Positions 48,048-62,151 are shown, counted from the stretch's first letter. The stretch is 64,000 bases of DNA from Terebella lapidaria (GCA_949152475.1 OX424555.1:12356868-12420867), one strand, 5' to 3'. Made by a program: numbers and translations. The notes: generated by a model from the sequence alone, not told the origin.

Positions 48048-49610
48048 AGTCCCATGTGTATGCTCAAACAAATGCGACGTGTCCAGAAGGTTATCTCTAT
48101 AGAATAGGCCTGCTTCGGAAGCTGAAGGGCTTAGATATTCTTTGGTTGATTCTGGGCGTATTTAAGCTTACTTATCGTTATCTTAAGATCCAAGTATTTA
48201 TTGGGATGAAAGTGACAATTTTCAATCTTTAACACATGATGTTGCAGACATTCCGATTGACAGACCTATCACATCCTATACAACCCCAGAATACAACAAA
48301 ATGTTCCAATTAATCGGGCAATGTGAAGGTATAAAACGTATATTACATTTACATATTATCGCCAAGATAATAATAATTTGACATCCAATTGAGACTCACC
48401 ATCCGCCTCGACAACTCTACTTATTCCATATTGTTGTCTATTTCATCCCAATTTTGAGGGCAAAACCGCATTGGGGGCAGCGATTATCCCCCTCCCATCA
48501 GCCAAAGGATGAAGGGGTTGGGTGGCGTGGAGGTCCTCGCATTAGCACTTTAATCTCAAAGATAAAAATATATACATGATGTTACCGCTGATCATGTCCA
48601 TGTTAAAGCTGCTGCCTTCGAATGCATGCAATATTGTTTTCAAAACCATTTTTTTTTGTTAAACACATCTAATGCAATATAACAAAAGGTGTGCTCAATG
48701 ATTTTGACGATTAAAGTCCGTCCGAGTTGTCTTTTCATCCGTTTCAGTACCCATTTTGTACCAGTTTTGTAAATAAATCATAAACGAAGTGTATCCATCA
48801 AACCCTAATGTAAACATCCCACTCAACATCCTCTATCTCAGTTCTGGAAAATTCTACATCACTTTTGCCACAATAGTCCCATTCATTGATCTAGTCTCAT
48901 TCATTGATCTAGACACACCTTCGTGTACGGGTTGCCACTCTCCTGGGGCTGAACAGTTGTAATGCAAGTGATGTCGGACAGCTCAAGACAACGTTGTTGT
49001 ACTGCAAGAGAATGCAGGGCAATGGTGAAGACATCATCAACTAATATGTCAATTCATCCAATATAGCAGTACCAATATCATAGTACCATGTTCCATCATG
49101 TTCATGTGTTAAGATAGCCAATGAAGATATTCTACATTATTGTTCTCTGTTTGTGATATAAAAAGTATCCCAAGCATGTTGGTGAGTAATGCGTAATGCA
49201 TAAGTGTATGAATAAACTCAAATAACAATATGTTTTTATTTGCTTTCCATCTCAATGAGATGCTGTTATCATTTTAAATTGATATTATATAGCTAGAATA
49301 ACACCAAAAATGGAATCTACATACCAAAATACCCTTGAAAGTAAGTATCACACATCTTTATAGCACAATTAGTTACGAACTTGAATTTTCGGGGTGTGTT
49401 TAGCAGGCATCTTGGATTTCTGTTAATTAACAAAACTAATCAAATCAAGCTCTATTTGTTCAAGGATTTATTGGGATTGCAAATCAGTTAAAGTCTCTAT
49501 CAGAAATATCCAAGCAAGATCCACAATTGAGTCCATAGGGGTGTAAAGGGGGCTATATTCGAGAGATATCTAAATGAATGTGTAGCGTGTACCATGTGTG
49601 CAGGTGTACA
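48048..49610. other. Intergenic DNA
   Basis: No gene or RNA recognised. A short direct repeat (CTCATTCATTGATCTAG) lies near 48880-48915. Confidence 0.4.
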
Positions 49611-49941
49611 TGCATCAAAAGAAATAGCTTGATCGTATTTATTTTGGTCTGAATGGATTCCCTGTATATGAAAACCTAGATATAGACCCCAAAATGAACA
49701 TCCTAGGTTGACTCAGTCCGAAGTTATGGACATTTTAGTGAAAACGTATCTAAATTTGGCGGCCATCTTGGATGCATGCATCAAAAGAAATAGCTTGATT
49801 GTATTTATTTTGGTCTAAATGGATTCCCTGTATATGAAAACCTAGGTATAGACCCCAAAATGAACATCCTAGGTTGACTCAGTCCGAAGTTATGGACATT
49901 TTAGGGAAAAATTATCTAAATTTGGCGGCCATCTTGGATTT
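49611..49941 (+). repeat. 166-bp tandem duplication
   Basis: Two copies, 49611-49776 and 49777-49941, differ at a handful of sites. Each starts TGCATCAAAAGAAATAGCTT and ends GGCGGCCATCTTGGAT. No coding function seen. Confidence 0.9.
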
Positions 49942-51689
49942 ATGGACATATTCATATTATAAATGTTTATTTAACCTCTGTTTTCTCATGTACAATGTAT
50001 AAGGCCCCTACAATGAGCAGCAAAAGGTAACAAACATTTTATTCTGTAGACCTATGCAGCTTAAAGTGAAGCAATCTCAAAATTCGAGATTTCGCGGGGC
50101 GGCCATTTTGAAAACCAATTTTTGCAATGGATGCGCAACCGGAGACATATGTAATGTTTATTAGTATTAAAAAACCTTGAGAAAAAAGTTGGTTTTGGAG
50201 GATCATGGGGGAAGGGGTGCAAAGGGACCCCCCGTACATGCCCGACTAATAGTTTAATTTTAGGAGCTATAGTTCTATCTATCACCATGTAACATTATGC
50301 CAAAAATACCATCGATCCATATCGCGTTATGGATAGATAGATAGATAGATAGATGTTTTATTAGCCCATTTCTGGGAATTTGCCTTGCATTCATCTCAGA
50401 GATACAATTCACATACCTTAAGATTCAGAAATACCCACCATTTTTTTGTGTAGCACAGTAAATATTGCAGCATTGAATATTACTAAATTATTTTTATCAA
50501 ACCCAATATGGGGAAAAAGGACTAGAAATAGCAATTGAGCAAGCAATATTATATTAAAGAAGAATTTTGAAGTATTTAATCAAATTTTAGGATGCCAAAT
50601 GACAAAGTTAAATTACACAATTTTACGCGTCACCGTTCATATAGAAATATACATTAACAAATCTGCTAACTATTTTTCCAACAATTGCCACATACCCAAG
50701 TCTATGAGCCGAGCCTTACTTTTTTAGATTTCCCCCTCAAAACCATACAATGGATTTTTGAAGTTGACTCTGCTGTGAGAACTGAACAACAAATCCATCA
50801 TGGCCACAGGCTCACTTCCAAGGGGACTACTTTTTTAACCCTTGTACACCTATGGAACATTCATTCATTGTCTGGAAGGGGAAGATGTATGACAAATAAG
50901 TTGAATAAGTGAGAACAAGCAGATATACTTTGTTTACAGGAATCTTGTGTGCCACATGCTACAGGCACCTGCCTGGACTGTGTGTGCAGTCATGTGTAAC
51001 ACACCTGCAAGGTGCACACTGCTTTCCTCATGTTCATAGAAGCTCAAATACTAGTACATGATGTGCATGTCAAGAACAAGTCAGTATACTGCTCAAGCTG
51101 TCATATTAATCTGCAATACTGAGGTTAAATACTACTAATAAATAACTGAATACACAACATATTTTCAGAACATATATATTTTTCATTATTAATATTGTAA
51201 ATGGTTCAATTCTGCCATGCCAACACATACAAGAACATGTACAAGTGGAATTTATAAAAGTGATTAATTAAAAATTTTTATTTACAAAATTCAGTAAATT
51301 AATATACCTAGTATTACCTACCAAGCATGAAACACAAGTATTAAAACCATCGTTAATTTAATTCTTGATTACAAGTTGTTTGACATTAGTTTCATTTATT
51401 GAGTCACTTTTATCATAGGCACACACACTTATCCAATTGGTCAGTTCATTCTTTTCTCTATATTAGTTGCCAAGAAAGTGGCTCAAAATAACTGACATAA
51501 AAAATACCACAATTTGTACTTAACCATAATGACAATATGCTAGGTCATGATGCAATCAGGCTGTTTCTCAATAAATGTATTTACCATATATGTTCAATAT
51601 TTCAATAGTTTCCTGTATAATAGAAAAACAGTACTCAAATGCTCATATGAAAATTGTATACTGGAAATTCAATAATGAGAGAGATAATA
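49942..51689. other. Intergenic DNA with a GATA microsatellite
   Basis: (GATA)n at about 50333-50353 is followed by TGTTTTATTAGCCCATTTCT. On the minus strand this reads as a TAATAAAACA-(TCTA)n tail, which could be the 3' end of a non-LTR retroelement or SINE. I cannot identify a body. Nothing else is supported. Confidence 0.4.
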
Positions 51690-52366
51690 ATCATCATGTC
51701 CTGTGACCTTGAAAATCAAATCAAATGTCAAATTAAAGGTCTACAGAATATTCAGCATTTATCATTTGCTGTATGTCAACAATTGATTCCTAAGCTGTAA
51801 AGTCGATAATAAGCGAGATATTAGCCATTTTGTCCTGTGACCTTGAAAATGAGGTCAAAGGTCAAATTCAAGGTCACAAGAATATTCAGCATATATCATT
51901 TCCTATATGTTCACAACTGATTCCTAAGCTGTAAAGTCGATAATAAGCGAGATATTAGCCATTTTGTCCTGTGACCTTGAAAATGAGGTCAAAGGTCAAA
52001 TTCAAGGTCACGACAATATTCAGCATATATCATTTCCTATATGTCCACAATTGATTCCTAGTCTCTAATTTCAATATTAAGTGAGATATTAGGCTTAATG
52101 TGTCCCATTATAAAGCATAGGAGAATTTAACATGGGAAAGTCCCATTTGGGCCGAGTTTGGGCCCAAAATGGCCCACTTCGAGCGATTCAAGGGCAAAGA
52201 AATTTATACATGTCACAGAGGTACATATGAGGAGTGTTATGCATGAATAAGAAAAAGAGTTACTGAACAGATTTTGAGAAAACGACAGCCAAAGTCCAAA
52301 ATTGGCCATTTTTCGACGAAAACGGCCGCCATTTTGAAATAATTGCGAAAATAAAAAAACTAAAAA
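51690..52366 (+). mobile_element. GGTTACC-family core and tail fragment
   Basis: Three core monomers (two with perfect AGGTCAAAGGTCA, at about 51852 and 51987) lead into the conserved tail. The tail stops before the microsatellite and joins directly to the left end of the next copy at 52367. Confidence 0.85.
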
Positions 52367-55300
52367 TTAGCCCAAAGGCTAAGATAGGTTACCGGACAAT
52401 TTTGGTTTGGCCATGGCAGCATTGGCAGGTAACAGAGCTTTTACCAATCAAGGTTCGCAGTGTAAACATATCACCTTGGGATTTACCAATCAAGGTCATC
52501 CGTATGAACTTCGATGTTACCATAACATGTATGTGTGCGGGATTTGATATTCTATATGTTGGGTGGAATCGTTTAGGCCGCTCAGGTCAATTTACACATT
52601 TCAAGTCAGACATTTGGCACTCAAGGTCATCTGACGTCAAGTTCAAGGTCATCATTAGTTGTGCCATATATGTCTTCCTATATGTTCATAATGCAAATAT
52701 GAGCTCTATCTGCAAGCATTTCATCTATAGAGGCCAATCTGGGCATTTTTTTGACCCCAAAATGGCTGTTTTGACCTTTCAAGGTCATCGAAGGTCAAAT
52801 TCAAGGTCACCACACAAGTCGGCATATATGACTTCCCATTTGAAAATGCCAATTTCTGAGCTCTATCTTCAAGCGTTCTATGAGTACAGTCCTGACAGCT
52901 CCCATTATGAAGGAAAAAAGTGCCGAAAATTTTGTCCAAAATTTTTTTCAAAGGGTGAAAAATTTTTTTGGCCTAGAAATGGCCCAAAATGGATAGTAAT
53001 GCTATTTGGGGCGAAAAAATTAGTTTTCGCCGACTCGTCAAAAATTCAAAATGGCCGCCACACGGAGATCGGCGTTTCAAGGGCAACAAAACTTACATAT
53101 CTAGTCTCCCTGTGTCGGCTGATGTTGTTGACCATATATTTGTGTCCGATGTCGTCGACCCTCTGGATGTTCAGCAGATTCAACTGAACGACACCGATGT
53201 GGGCTGTGTTCTACAATGGAAGCTGGATGGGAAGCGACCTTCTGATGAGACCTTGGCCACCAAGTCCAAAGAAGTCAAGCTGTTGAGTCGACAGTGGGAT
53301 TCTCTCCTCGTCATCGATGGGATCCTTTATCGCCAATCCGGAAGTGGTCTCCCAAGGTCGAAACAGATTGTCATTCCGTCCAGTTATCGGGACCATGTGA
53401 TGACCAGCCTACACGAGGAACTTGGACATCCTGGAAGGGACAAGACCATCACCTTAATCAAGCAGCGCTTTTACTGGCCTGGACTAACATCTGATGTTGA
53501 CAACAAAGTCTCCAGATGTCGGCGTTGTCTCTGCCGGAAGTCCCATGGTCAGAAAGCCCCACTAGTACCGATTTTGACAACTCAACCAATGGAATTGGTC
53601 TGCATCGACTACCTTCTCGTGGAACCGTCACATGGCTTCGAACATCTTCTCGTCATCATCGACCATTTCACCAAATTCGCTCGGGTAGTGCCAACACGGA
53701 ATGAGTCGGCGAAAACCACCGCGAAGGCACTCCTGGAGAATTTCATCAACCTCTATGGTTATCCTCGCTCCATCCATTCCGATCAGGGTCGGAATTTCGA
53801 GTCATCGATCATCAAGGAGTTGTGTACTTTAACTGGGATTGCAAAATCCAGAACCACTCCTTATCATCCCATGTGTAACGGAGCCTGCGAGAAGATGAAC
53901 CAGACTTTATTGAAGATGCTCGGGACTCTGCAGAATGAGAAGAAGACAAGGTGGAAGGATTATTTGAGTACGTTGGTCCATGCTTACAACTGTATTCCGC
54001 ATGAGACCACAGGATTCGCTCCATACGAACTCATGTTTGGCAGAGTTCCATCACTTCCGATCGACCAGGAGTTTCAGCTCAGGGGAGAGGGTACAGTCGG
54101 TGACTGTACACAGTACATTCGGGACTTGCGGGAGCGGATCTCCTACTCCCACAAGATGGCTGCGGAGAAGATGGCTCAGAAAGCCTCCACTCTGAAACCA
54201 AGGTGTCGTCCTGCAGCAGTCCTGAATGTCGACGATGAGCTTCTTGTACGGAAGCTTGTGCTGACCGGCAGGAACAAGCTGGCCGATAGATGGGAGGATG
54301 ATGTATATGTCATCTTGGAACAGCCCAACCGGGACATCCCTGTCTATCGTCTAAAACCCAAGCATGGCAAAGGTCGAGTCAGGACACTCCATAGGAATCT
54401 CCTTTTGCCACTTGGTACCGTCAGCTCTGAACATGAGTCTGACCGCCAGTCACTCATTGTTGAGGGGAAGACGTCGAGACCTCCATCTCGTCCACCACCA
54501 TCACCACCGAGATCAGTACCTCCAGCTCGACGACCACCATCGCCACCGAGGTCGACTCCCCCTACAAGGACTCCTCCTCCACCACCTCCAAGTTCCGGGA
54601 GTGAGGACCAACTATGTGTTGAGTCCAGTGATTCCGACGATCAGACTGTGAAGACGTCATCTTCCTCTGACGGCAATGCTTCCGTTCGACGGTCCAAGCG
54701 CCGGAGGAAGCCACCTGACCGTCTTCAGCCTGCTATGTTCCAGCAGGAAGCGTCGGTTTCATTCAACGACAAGTCTCGGTTCATTCTCCAACTGGTGGAT
54801 CGAATGTTTCCTTGAGGCGTCGCTCTTGAATATGAAATTGAATTGGACCACCGATTTGGAAACCGTCTAGAATCTTCGACTACGGATAACGGACATTGAT
54901 TTGTCAGCCTGGATTTATTTGTTTATTTATTTTGTGATCCTTGCATGAGGCTTACACTTCTTTCCATTTTCATTCCAGATTCATTTCTTTCCATCTCCAT
55001 TTCAGTTTGTCATCCTAAATGTCGGGACGACATTTTTCATTCGGGGGAAGCATGTGATAGGATCACCCAACCGCACATTTTAAATGACACCTCCCCATTT
55101 AGCGTGACGCTTCATGTCGGTGTTTCCCCCTAGCAACTTCGCGCTGTTGCACAAACAAACGACGCAGTTCGCCATTTGGGAGTGACCGGACAACATCGTT
55201 GCTTAAGTTTAGATCCAAAATCTGACTTTCACCGGTCCTCCCATCTTACAGCAACACGGAAATCAGCTGCCGGTAAGTGGAATCAACATCATCGTCTGAT

Positions 55301-57161
55301 TATCTGTGTATTTTGTTCATATTCCCAATTCGAAGTTAGGATTCTTGTCTTTGTTGTCGAAGCCAGTTTCCCGCCATTTGCCGATTATCGCTCGGCCTTT
55401 GTTTACATTAAGTTCTCGATAACTGATCCATAGGTAATTCCCATTTAAACATCTAAACCTAAAACAACATTCAAACATCAATAGCGATTACAATTCAGGT
55501 AAACAGATTTAAACCAGAACCGTCATGGTTGCGTTATGATCATCCAGTGTTTCAATCGTCATCAATCATCTGCACTGTGTGTATAATTGTGATTCTTTTA
55601 TCCAGGTTGTGGGCTTGACACCTTTTATCGACCATCGGCCGTTTACCCCCTCGGCATATTTTAACATCACCAGGGGTAAGATCTCGTTTGGGTTCATTCA
55701 TATGTATTTATTCTTTCATCCCTTTGAGTCATATTTCATACTTATTAGTTATCATTCATATTTTGTTATGCATTAGTTATATGCATGTAGTTTGGTCATT
55801 TGGTTTGTCATTTCACCATTTGTATATATTCATATCAAGTCATTGTATATATTTATTAATATCGTTACAGGGTAAATTTGATAGACAATAAACCCGTCAA
55901 ACTCCCGATGTGTCTTGATGCGCTAATTACAACACAACCCTGAAACACATGTCACAGAGGTATATAAGAGGAATCTTTTTAAGCAAAAATCTCAAAACTG
56001 ATCAGACAGTTTTTGAGAAAATACAGACCAGGTGCAAATTTGAGCATTTTTCGACCCAAAAATGGCTGTTTTGACCTTTCAAGGTCATCCAAGGTCAAAT
56101 TCAAGGTCACCACACAAGTCGCCATATATGACTTTCCATTTGAAAGTGCCAATTTCTAAGCTCTATCTTCAAGCGTTCTATGAGTACAGTCCGGACAGCT
56201 CCCATTATGAAGGAAAAAAGTGCCGAAAATTTTCTAAGTCCAAAATTTTTTTCAAAGGGTGAAAAAAAATTTTTGCCCTAGAAATGGCCCAAAATGGATA
56301 GTAATGCGATTTGGGGCGAAAAATTTTTTTTTCGCCGACCCGCCAAAAATTCAAAATGGCCGCCACACGGAAACCGGCGAATTTAGGGCAACCAAACTTA
56401 TACACATCACAGAGGTATATGAGGGGAATCTTTTGAAACCAAAAACTCAAAACTGATCAGACAGTTTTTGAGAAAATGGCCGTCAAAGTCCAAAATTGAG
56501 CGTTTTTCGACAAAAACGGCCGCCATTTTGAAAAAAATGCGAAAATCAAAAAACAAAAAAATACCTCCTTCTCAAAATATTTTTAGGCATTTTTGTGCAA
56601 AATTTCAGAAAGATTCGATTGCTAACTTTAAAGATAAAAATGTTAACGCCGGACGGACGGACGGACGGGTGAACGGCCAGGCGTTACGGGCGGACCCAAT
56701 GTTAAATTTCCTATCTTAACTTTCCCCATAAGTCCTGAAAAAATCCCCATAAGACCGCACTTTCGGCTTAAACTGTGGTTGTGGGGCGTTTTCAGCTTTA
56801 TTCCCCCTAAGAAATCCCCATAACTCCGTTCCGTTTGCCCGGCTAGACGGACGGACGGACGACGGACGCAACGCCATGCCAATAGGTTATCGGACCAAAG
56901 GTCCGGTAACCTAAAAATACCTCCCTCTCGAAATATTTTTAGGCATTTTTGTGCAAAATTTCAGAAAGATTCGATTGTAAACTTTAAAGATAAAAATGTA
57001 GACGGACGATGACGGACGCCGACGGACGACGACGGACGACGACGGACGACGGACGCAACGCCACGGCAATAGGTTATCGGACCAAAGGTCCGGTAACCTG
57101 AAAATGTGGACGGACGGCGCCGACGCTGACGACGACGCGGACCATAGGTCCGGTAACCTAA
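52367..57161 (+). mobile_element. GGTTACC-family element carrying a nested LTR retroelement
   Basis: The left end TTAGCCCAAAGGCTAAGATA then GGTTACCGGAC (52367-52393) and the variable region match 681-1420 closely. The sequence is interrupted near 53095 and resumes at 55948 at the matching place (GTCACAGAGGTATATAAGAG). After the tail there are three successive terminal segments: one ends at 56913 (preceded by an unusual block with CCCCATAA repeats), the next at about 57100, the last at 57161, each closed by GGTCCGGTAACCT. The 134-bp core array is absent. Confidence 0.85.
53096..55947 (+). mobile_element. Ty3/Gypsy-like LTR retrotransposon, partial copy (fossil)
   Basis: The 3' part of an LTR element nested in a GGTTACC-family repeat. 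Parts seen: an integrase region (zinc-binding HHCC-type block, RNase-H-fold core, basic and proline-rich C-terminal tail; about 53.1-54.8 kb), a polypurine tract near 55042, and a 3' LTR of about 895 bp (55053-55947, TG...CA). No gag, protease, reverse transcriptase or 5' LTR is present, so the element is broken. The integrase region reads open over about 1.7 kb, and the host repeat flanking it is itself well preserved, so insertion looks fairly recent. Confidence 0.85.
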
Positions 57162-57389
57162 AAACATTGTCATTCAATTCAGCCTGTTTGCAAAAGTTCA
57201 TGCAACTGCTGGAGGCATACCATCCCAGGTCCAAACATGATATTGTCAGGCATTACATGGAAATACAAACTCTCCACATGATATCTAAACCAGATGATAA
57301 TGTTCACATCTCGGTATGCAAGCCACATTATATCTATGTAAATTAGTACTCACAGTATATCTGCAGCACAGAGTAGGTCTTTTAGCACA

Positions 57390-58170
57390 TACATGTATCG
57401 ACTTGCCAATACCACACGTGCCCTCGTTAATCCTCACTAGTTTTGCGAGCGTCAGCTGGCTAAAACTGGCTGAAGCTAGTTGACTGGAGCCGACCACAAT
57501 AAACCCGCCTCAAAATTTTACCTAACTCGTTTACGCTCGCGTAAACCCGTTTGCAATTATGTCCGCGCGTTTTTGCTAGCCAACATTTTCAAAGCTCGTT
57601 TTCGCTAGCATGAAATCTGTCGGCGAGCGTAAGTGCGCCGAAGCCAGTTTGCAAAACCACGTCTTCATGATTCAGTCTTTTGACCATCGATAAATAGGAT
57701 TCTTCATTCTGTTTTAGTCGTATTAGTTTCAACTTTTTTTATTGAGAAAACTTCTTGTGACCAGTCAGTCCATGACATCAAGCAAACTCGAAACCGGAAG
57801 TGACGTATTTCACAGCCTAATTGAAGGTCAAGGCCATTTATATGCGCATAAAACAGACTGGTGTCTTGTGGGAAATTCAGAGCCCAAATGCTTTTCTTCG
57901 AGTCAAACGCGCTTACAAATGTGTCACTTCATAAAAACGGGCCGAAGAGAGTTTTGAAATTACTGGCGAGTTTAAGCTCGCTGGCCTGTGAGTCCGCGGG
58001 TTTGTGCGCGTTATGACTTCGCCAAGAAATATCTAGCGAGCGGGAGCGCGCCGACTCCATTGTCAGCCAGCTTTTGCTAGCCGACGAAAAAACGCAAAAT
58101 TGATTAGCGAGCCGGCTGGTGAGGATTAACGAGAGCACGTGTGTATGTCCAATTTGGGTAGATACACATG
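57390..58170. mobile_element. ~0.75-kb inverted-repeat element
   Basis: The left end contains CACGTGCCCTCGTTAATCCT then CACTAGTTTTGCGAGC; the right end contains its inverse (GGTGAGGATTAACGAGAGCA then CGTGTG). Pairing continues inward for about 100 bp around GTCAGCTGGCTAAAA. The interior is rich in GCTCGC words. No protein seen. Confidence 0.7.
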
Positions 58171-61100
58171 ACACAGTTTTCTTCGTCGCTTCGGAGACGA
58201 TGTTGCTAGTCAGACCCACAATTTCAATCTCTGTAGCAGCACACACTTATCCAGCTAGTGAGTATATCCAACTGGGGATCCACTTCATGTGGCACCAATC
58301 AAACAGCTAAATCACATCACAGTGATTAGCTGTTATCAACATCATCAATAATACGGGTAAAACACGTAGCAACACATCCATAATATCCATTCTGTCATCT
58401 GGTGACAGAATCTGTAATCTGGTGCTCTGGTGATTGCATGTGTTCACATGGCATGATGCAAGATGCAGGATTTAGAGACGTGGGTGGGGTTCATTGTCCT
58501 TTGGGGGGCTGAACACCCCCCTTCCCCTAATTGTCATGTGGTAGAGGCCTGCAAATAAAAAAGTAAAGTGAACATGTAATTTGTGAAATATTCATAAGTA
58601 AATTTTGGGTGTACAGTATGCTAGACTGGGTACATGTAGGATTGAAACCTGCAACCTCTGGCATGCCAGTGGAATATTGACACACAATTTTGACACACAA
58701 AACTTGACACACAATTTAAGTAGTGGCGGAATGACTGAAGTAGGAACCAATTATTCGTGTCATGGGAATCAAACCGAACAGGTACTCGTCTGTGATATTA
58801 GATAATTAGTTAGAAAGTTTTGGCTGTTTTCTATGCTGGTACTATGTTGTAGGAACTAAGTATCGGAAATAACGAGAAGTACAGTTAATTTCAACAGCAT
58901 TTTCCATGGAGTCGATGAAGCTGTTGTAGTTTAATGTCAATATTTCATGACACATTTCGGGCCAATTTTTTGTCCATAACGAATGTTCAAATAGTGAAAT
59001 ATGAACCGAATAATAGCAATTTTGGATGCATCAACGAATGATCCCTAAGTACTAGTTCTGGAAATAAATTTAAGACATACTAGTACCAGTAGATGGTCTA
59101 CCCATATACTGTATGGTACTAATTCCGCAGCGTAACAGTCCTGTCTCAGAGATAGGACTAGTATGGTACCGGCAATTTAAATTATCAACAACATGTTCAT
59201 TATTCAGTTCCTGTGCTTTTCTGTGTAAACAGACCGCCTGTCCTAATCAGTATCAATAATAAACAAACACTGTTTGTTGGTATAAAAAATAAACAAATAC
59301 TAACCTGTTGCACTGGCCAAAATGTGTGCATGTCCCTGAGTTGACAGACCAAATTCTACAAATGGCTGGCATCGGACCTTCCCATGTGCCGGACATGGCA
59401 AATGATAGGGTTAACCACACACGTGACCCGCATATCAGTGTTGTTTACATGCTGGTCAGCTGTTGATGCACATGGGCTTGCATGTGATTTTTGTGACAAA
59501 TGTTTACTTCCGATCGGTTCCGAGTCGGATTGAAGGGCAAAGCACATGTGTCCTGGAATGGGTTGCGTACGTGATATATTCACCTGCAGACGTTGACAGT
59601 TGTTGGATCGTTGTAACTCATTGGCGTATAACATTCCTGTATGTAAATCAGTCATTTTGGACTAGCTCAAGTGTTTTGAATGACAACAGTGCCTCAAAAC
59701 TTTTTTGTTGTTTGGGAAATTCCTGGAAACATTCAATGCGCCATCTGGCGAATAGAAGTCCTGAGTCATTCGTTGCCCAATTACGTGTGCGGCAGCAATG
59801 CAAATAGTCCCAGATTATTCGGTATTGTGGCATTGAAGAAATGTTATTTATCTGTGTATTACTTGAATTTACTTAGAGCATCTCCATTACAGCTCGAAAA
59901 GTCGATTATTATACTATTATTATTCCTGTTATAATGAGGCACCGATCAGCTGTTGGGATGTGTAATGATACAATGACGTATCATCTTGATCACGTGATTT
60001 AGGAATACAAACATGCCGTTTTGCCAAAACTGTTTTGAAATGTTATCATTTGGATTGTGTTTTTACAACAAAATAACTTAACAACTGTTGTAATGGATAT
60101 GTACAGATGAAGAATACATCCCAAGGATTAATAGTAAGTGCCACAAACTATGCATTGTCGCCTATTTCAATGCAGATTTGTTACAGCAATGTTGCCCCCA
60201 AAACGTGCTGAAAATGAAAAATGGCGGTTTTCTTGAAAATGCAGTGAGAACGATGACAATTTCTCACGTACCTATAGAGAAAGTAAAAAATGTAAGGCTC
60301 GGCTCGAATATTACACAGATATAACTTTCTAAACACTGAGGTCCCTAGGGACCTGTCTTCACTCAGTTTGAGAACCGCTACGCGTAAAATTGGGTTTTGA
60401 TCCGGATGGATCCAGACCCACATGGGTTACCAACATATTTTTTAAATGTTGAGAACTGACTAATCTGCTACCACAACCTGAAATTTTAGACCTAGTATTA
60501 CTCAATAATTCATAACAAATGACTCCTTTTTGGTGCGGTTCTGCCCTGAGCAAAAAATGGCTTCCAAGATGGTGGGTCTCACTGCATCTTAAATAACATT
60601 ACATTACATCGGTATACATTCAACACATCACACTGTTATATACATGGACGGAATTAGGCACAAAAGACAATCTGTAGCGACGAGTTCTACACACTGGGGC
60701 CCGGAGGTCTACGCCTCCCTGATGGCAACATGGCATAGTGTTGATGCAGTGGATGATCTATGGAACGTCATGGATATCATATCACAGGCCGCATGGGCCT
60801 GGTCCTACAAGATTATTGAGCAGGCATATATATTTGTGTATTCATTCCGGGCCTCTGATACATGACATTTTTCGGAAAGTGTTGCGAGCTGTCGAGCAAT
60901 TTGACACGTATATTGTCTATGGTTAATATGATATGAAACCGAAACCTGGGATTTTCACAGCTCCCGATTTAGGAAACTGGCCCAGAGCCAGACGCAATTT
61001 CGGTGTTATTGATTTTCACAATGACTGGTGTTGAAAATAAATCGCAGCACTGTGAGTGTATATCAACATGCATGATCATTTGCCTTGGAACTGCAACATG

Positions 61101-62118
61101 ATGCCGGTGGATATATATCATTGATCTATCAGACCGAGGCTGAATCTATAGCCAGTATTAGCCATGCAACGACAGTATAGGCTACAACCAGATAGACTGT
61201 CTAGCCCTAAAATAACCTTTGAATGTCTTCATTGATGACACTGTATTTATAGATGTCAACAGAGGAAACTTTCATCTGTTGACGTTTATGAATAGATTCT
61301 CTCATCAATAAAAAACAATCAGGTGTCATTTTTACGTAAATTATATCCGTGACTGATAGAGTCCGGCAGACTTCCAACTAAAACTTACCAATATCATCCA
61401 ACATCAGAGCAACTAGAATTTTAGGCCTTTCTAAACGAATAAGGCCCTAATCACTGCTGATGTTACTCCTCCAGTAACCAATGTATGAATGGCACATTTC
61501 CTCGCTAGTCTCGGGTAATATTATCCAGGAAACCGAGCGAATGGTTTCACTTCCTGGAATTGACATGAACTTGCACTGCTGACAGATGTTACGATAGAAA
61601 GTGTTTTGTGACGCACAGTGATACATACTTTGCTTTATAATCGATTGTTTAGGATTTTTCAATTTATTTACACGTACTGTGCGTGACTGTTTAAGAGATG
61701 ATGATTCTAAATCTACACTCCGTGATGAATATGTATACAAAATGGCAATTAGTTCCAGGAACACCACTAGTACGGAAAGATGCGACTTAGTACGTATCGA
61801 AACCGGTTGACACGTGAGTGTCTGATGCATCGGGAAATGTACCTAAAGGAGTCAATCGTCATTAAAACTGGTGCTAATCTTCGCCTGGTCAGAAGTCATT
61901 TCACAAAAGTGATACTTTTTTTTTATATATGAAAAAACACTCTCAAAAACGTTCATGTCATACGAAGTCCAATATCTCAAATGGTCGACAAATTATTAAG
62001 TTTATAAGTCCCATACATAAACGGTATCGCTTCGAAACAGTGCTCAAGCGACCAACAGGCCATCGCTCGTTTTCACGAAAGGCGGCGCTCCAGCACCCGT
62101 CTTTCACACAATTCGTCC
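58171..62118. other. Intergenic DNA with possible SINE relics
   Basis: Two stretches resemble RNA polymerase III B boxes of tRNA-derived SINEs on the minus strand: GGATTGAAACCTGCAACC (58641-58658) and GGGAATCAAACCG (58762-58774). No A box was paired with them. The remainder (to 62118) shows no supported gene. Confidence 0.3.
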
Positions 62119-62133
62119 TTTGCATTCTGGGAT
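62119..62133. promoter_or_regulatory. ZNF143/THAP11-like promoter motif
   Basis: The complement reads TATCCCAGAATGCAA, matching the TCCCAGAATGC core known from many metazoan housekeeping promoters. It sits about 20-35 bp before the ATG at 62152. Similarity only; binding is not shown. Confidence 0.35.
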
Positions 62134-62151
62134 ACCGAAAATAGTTCCAAC

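Noticed and set aside
52402-53187. 261-residue open frame
   Set aside because: It runs through the left part of a GGTTACC-family copy and into the nested retroelement; it is not a gene.
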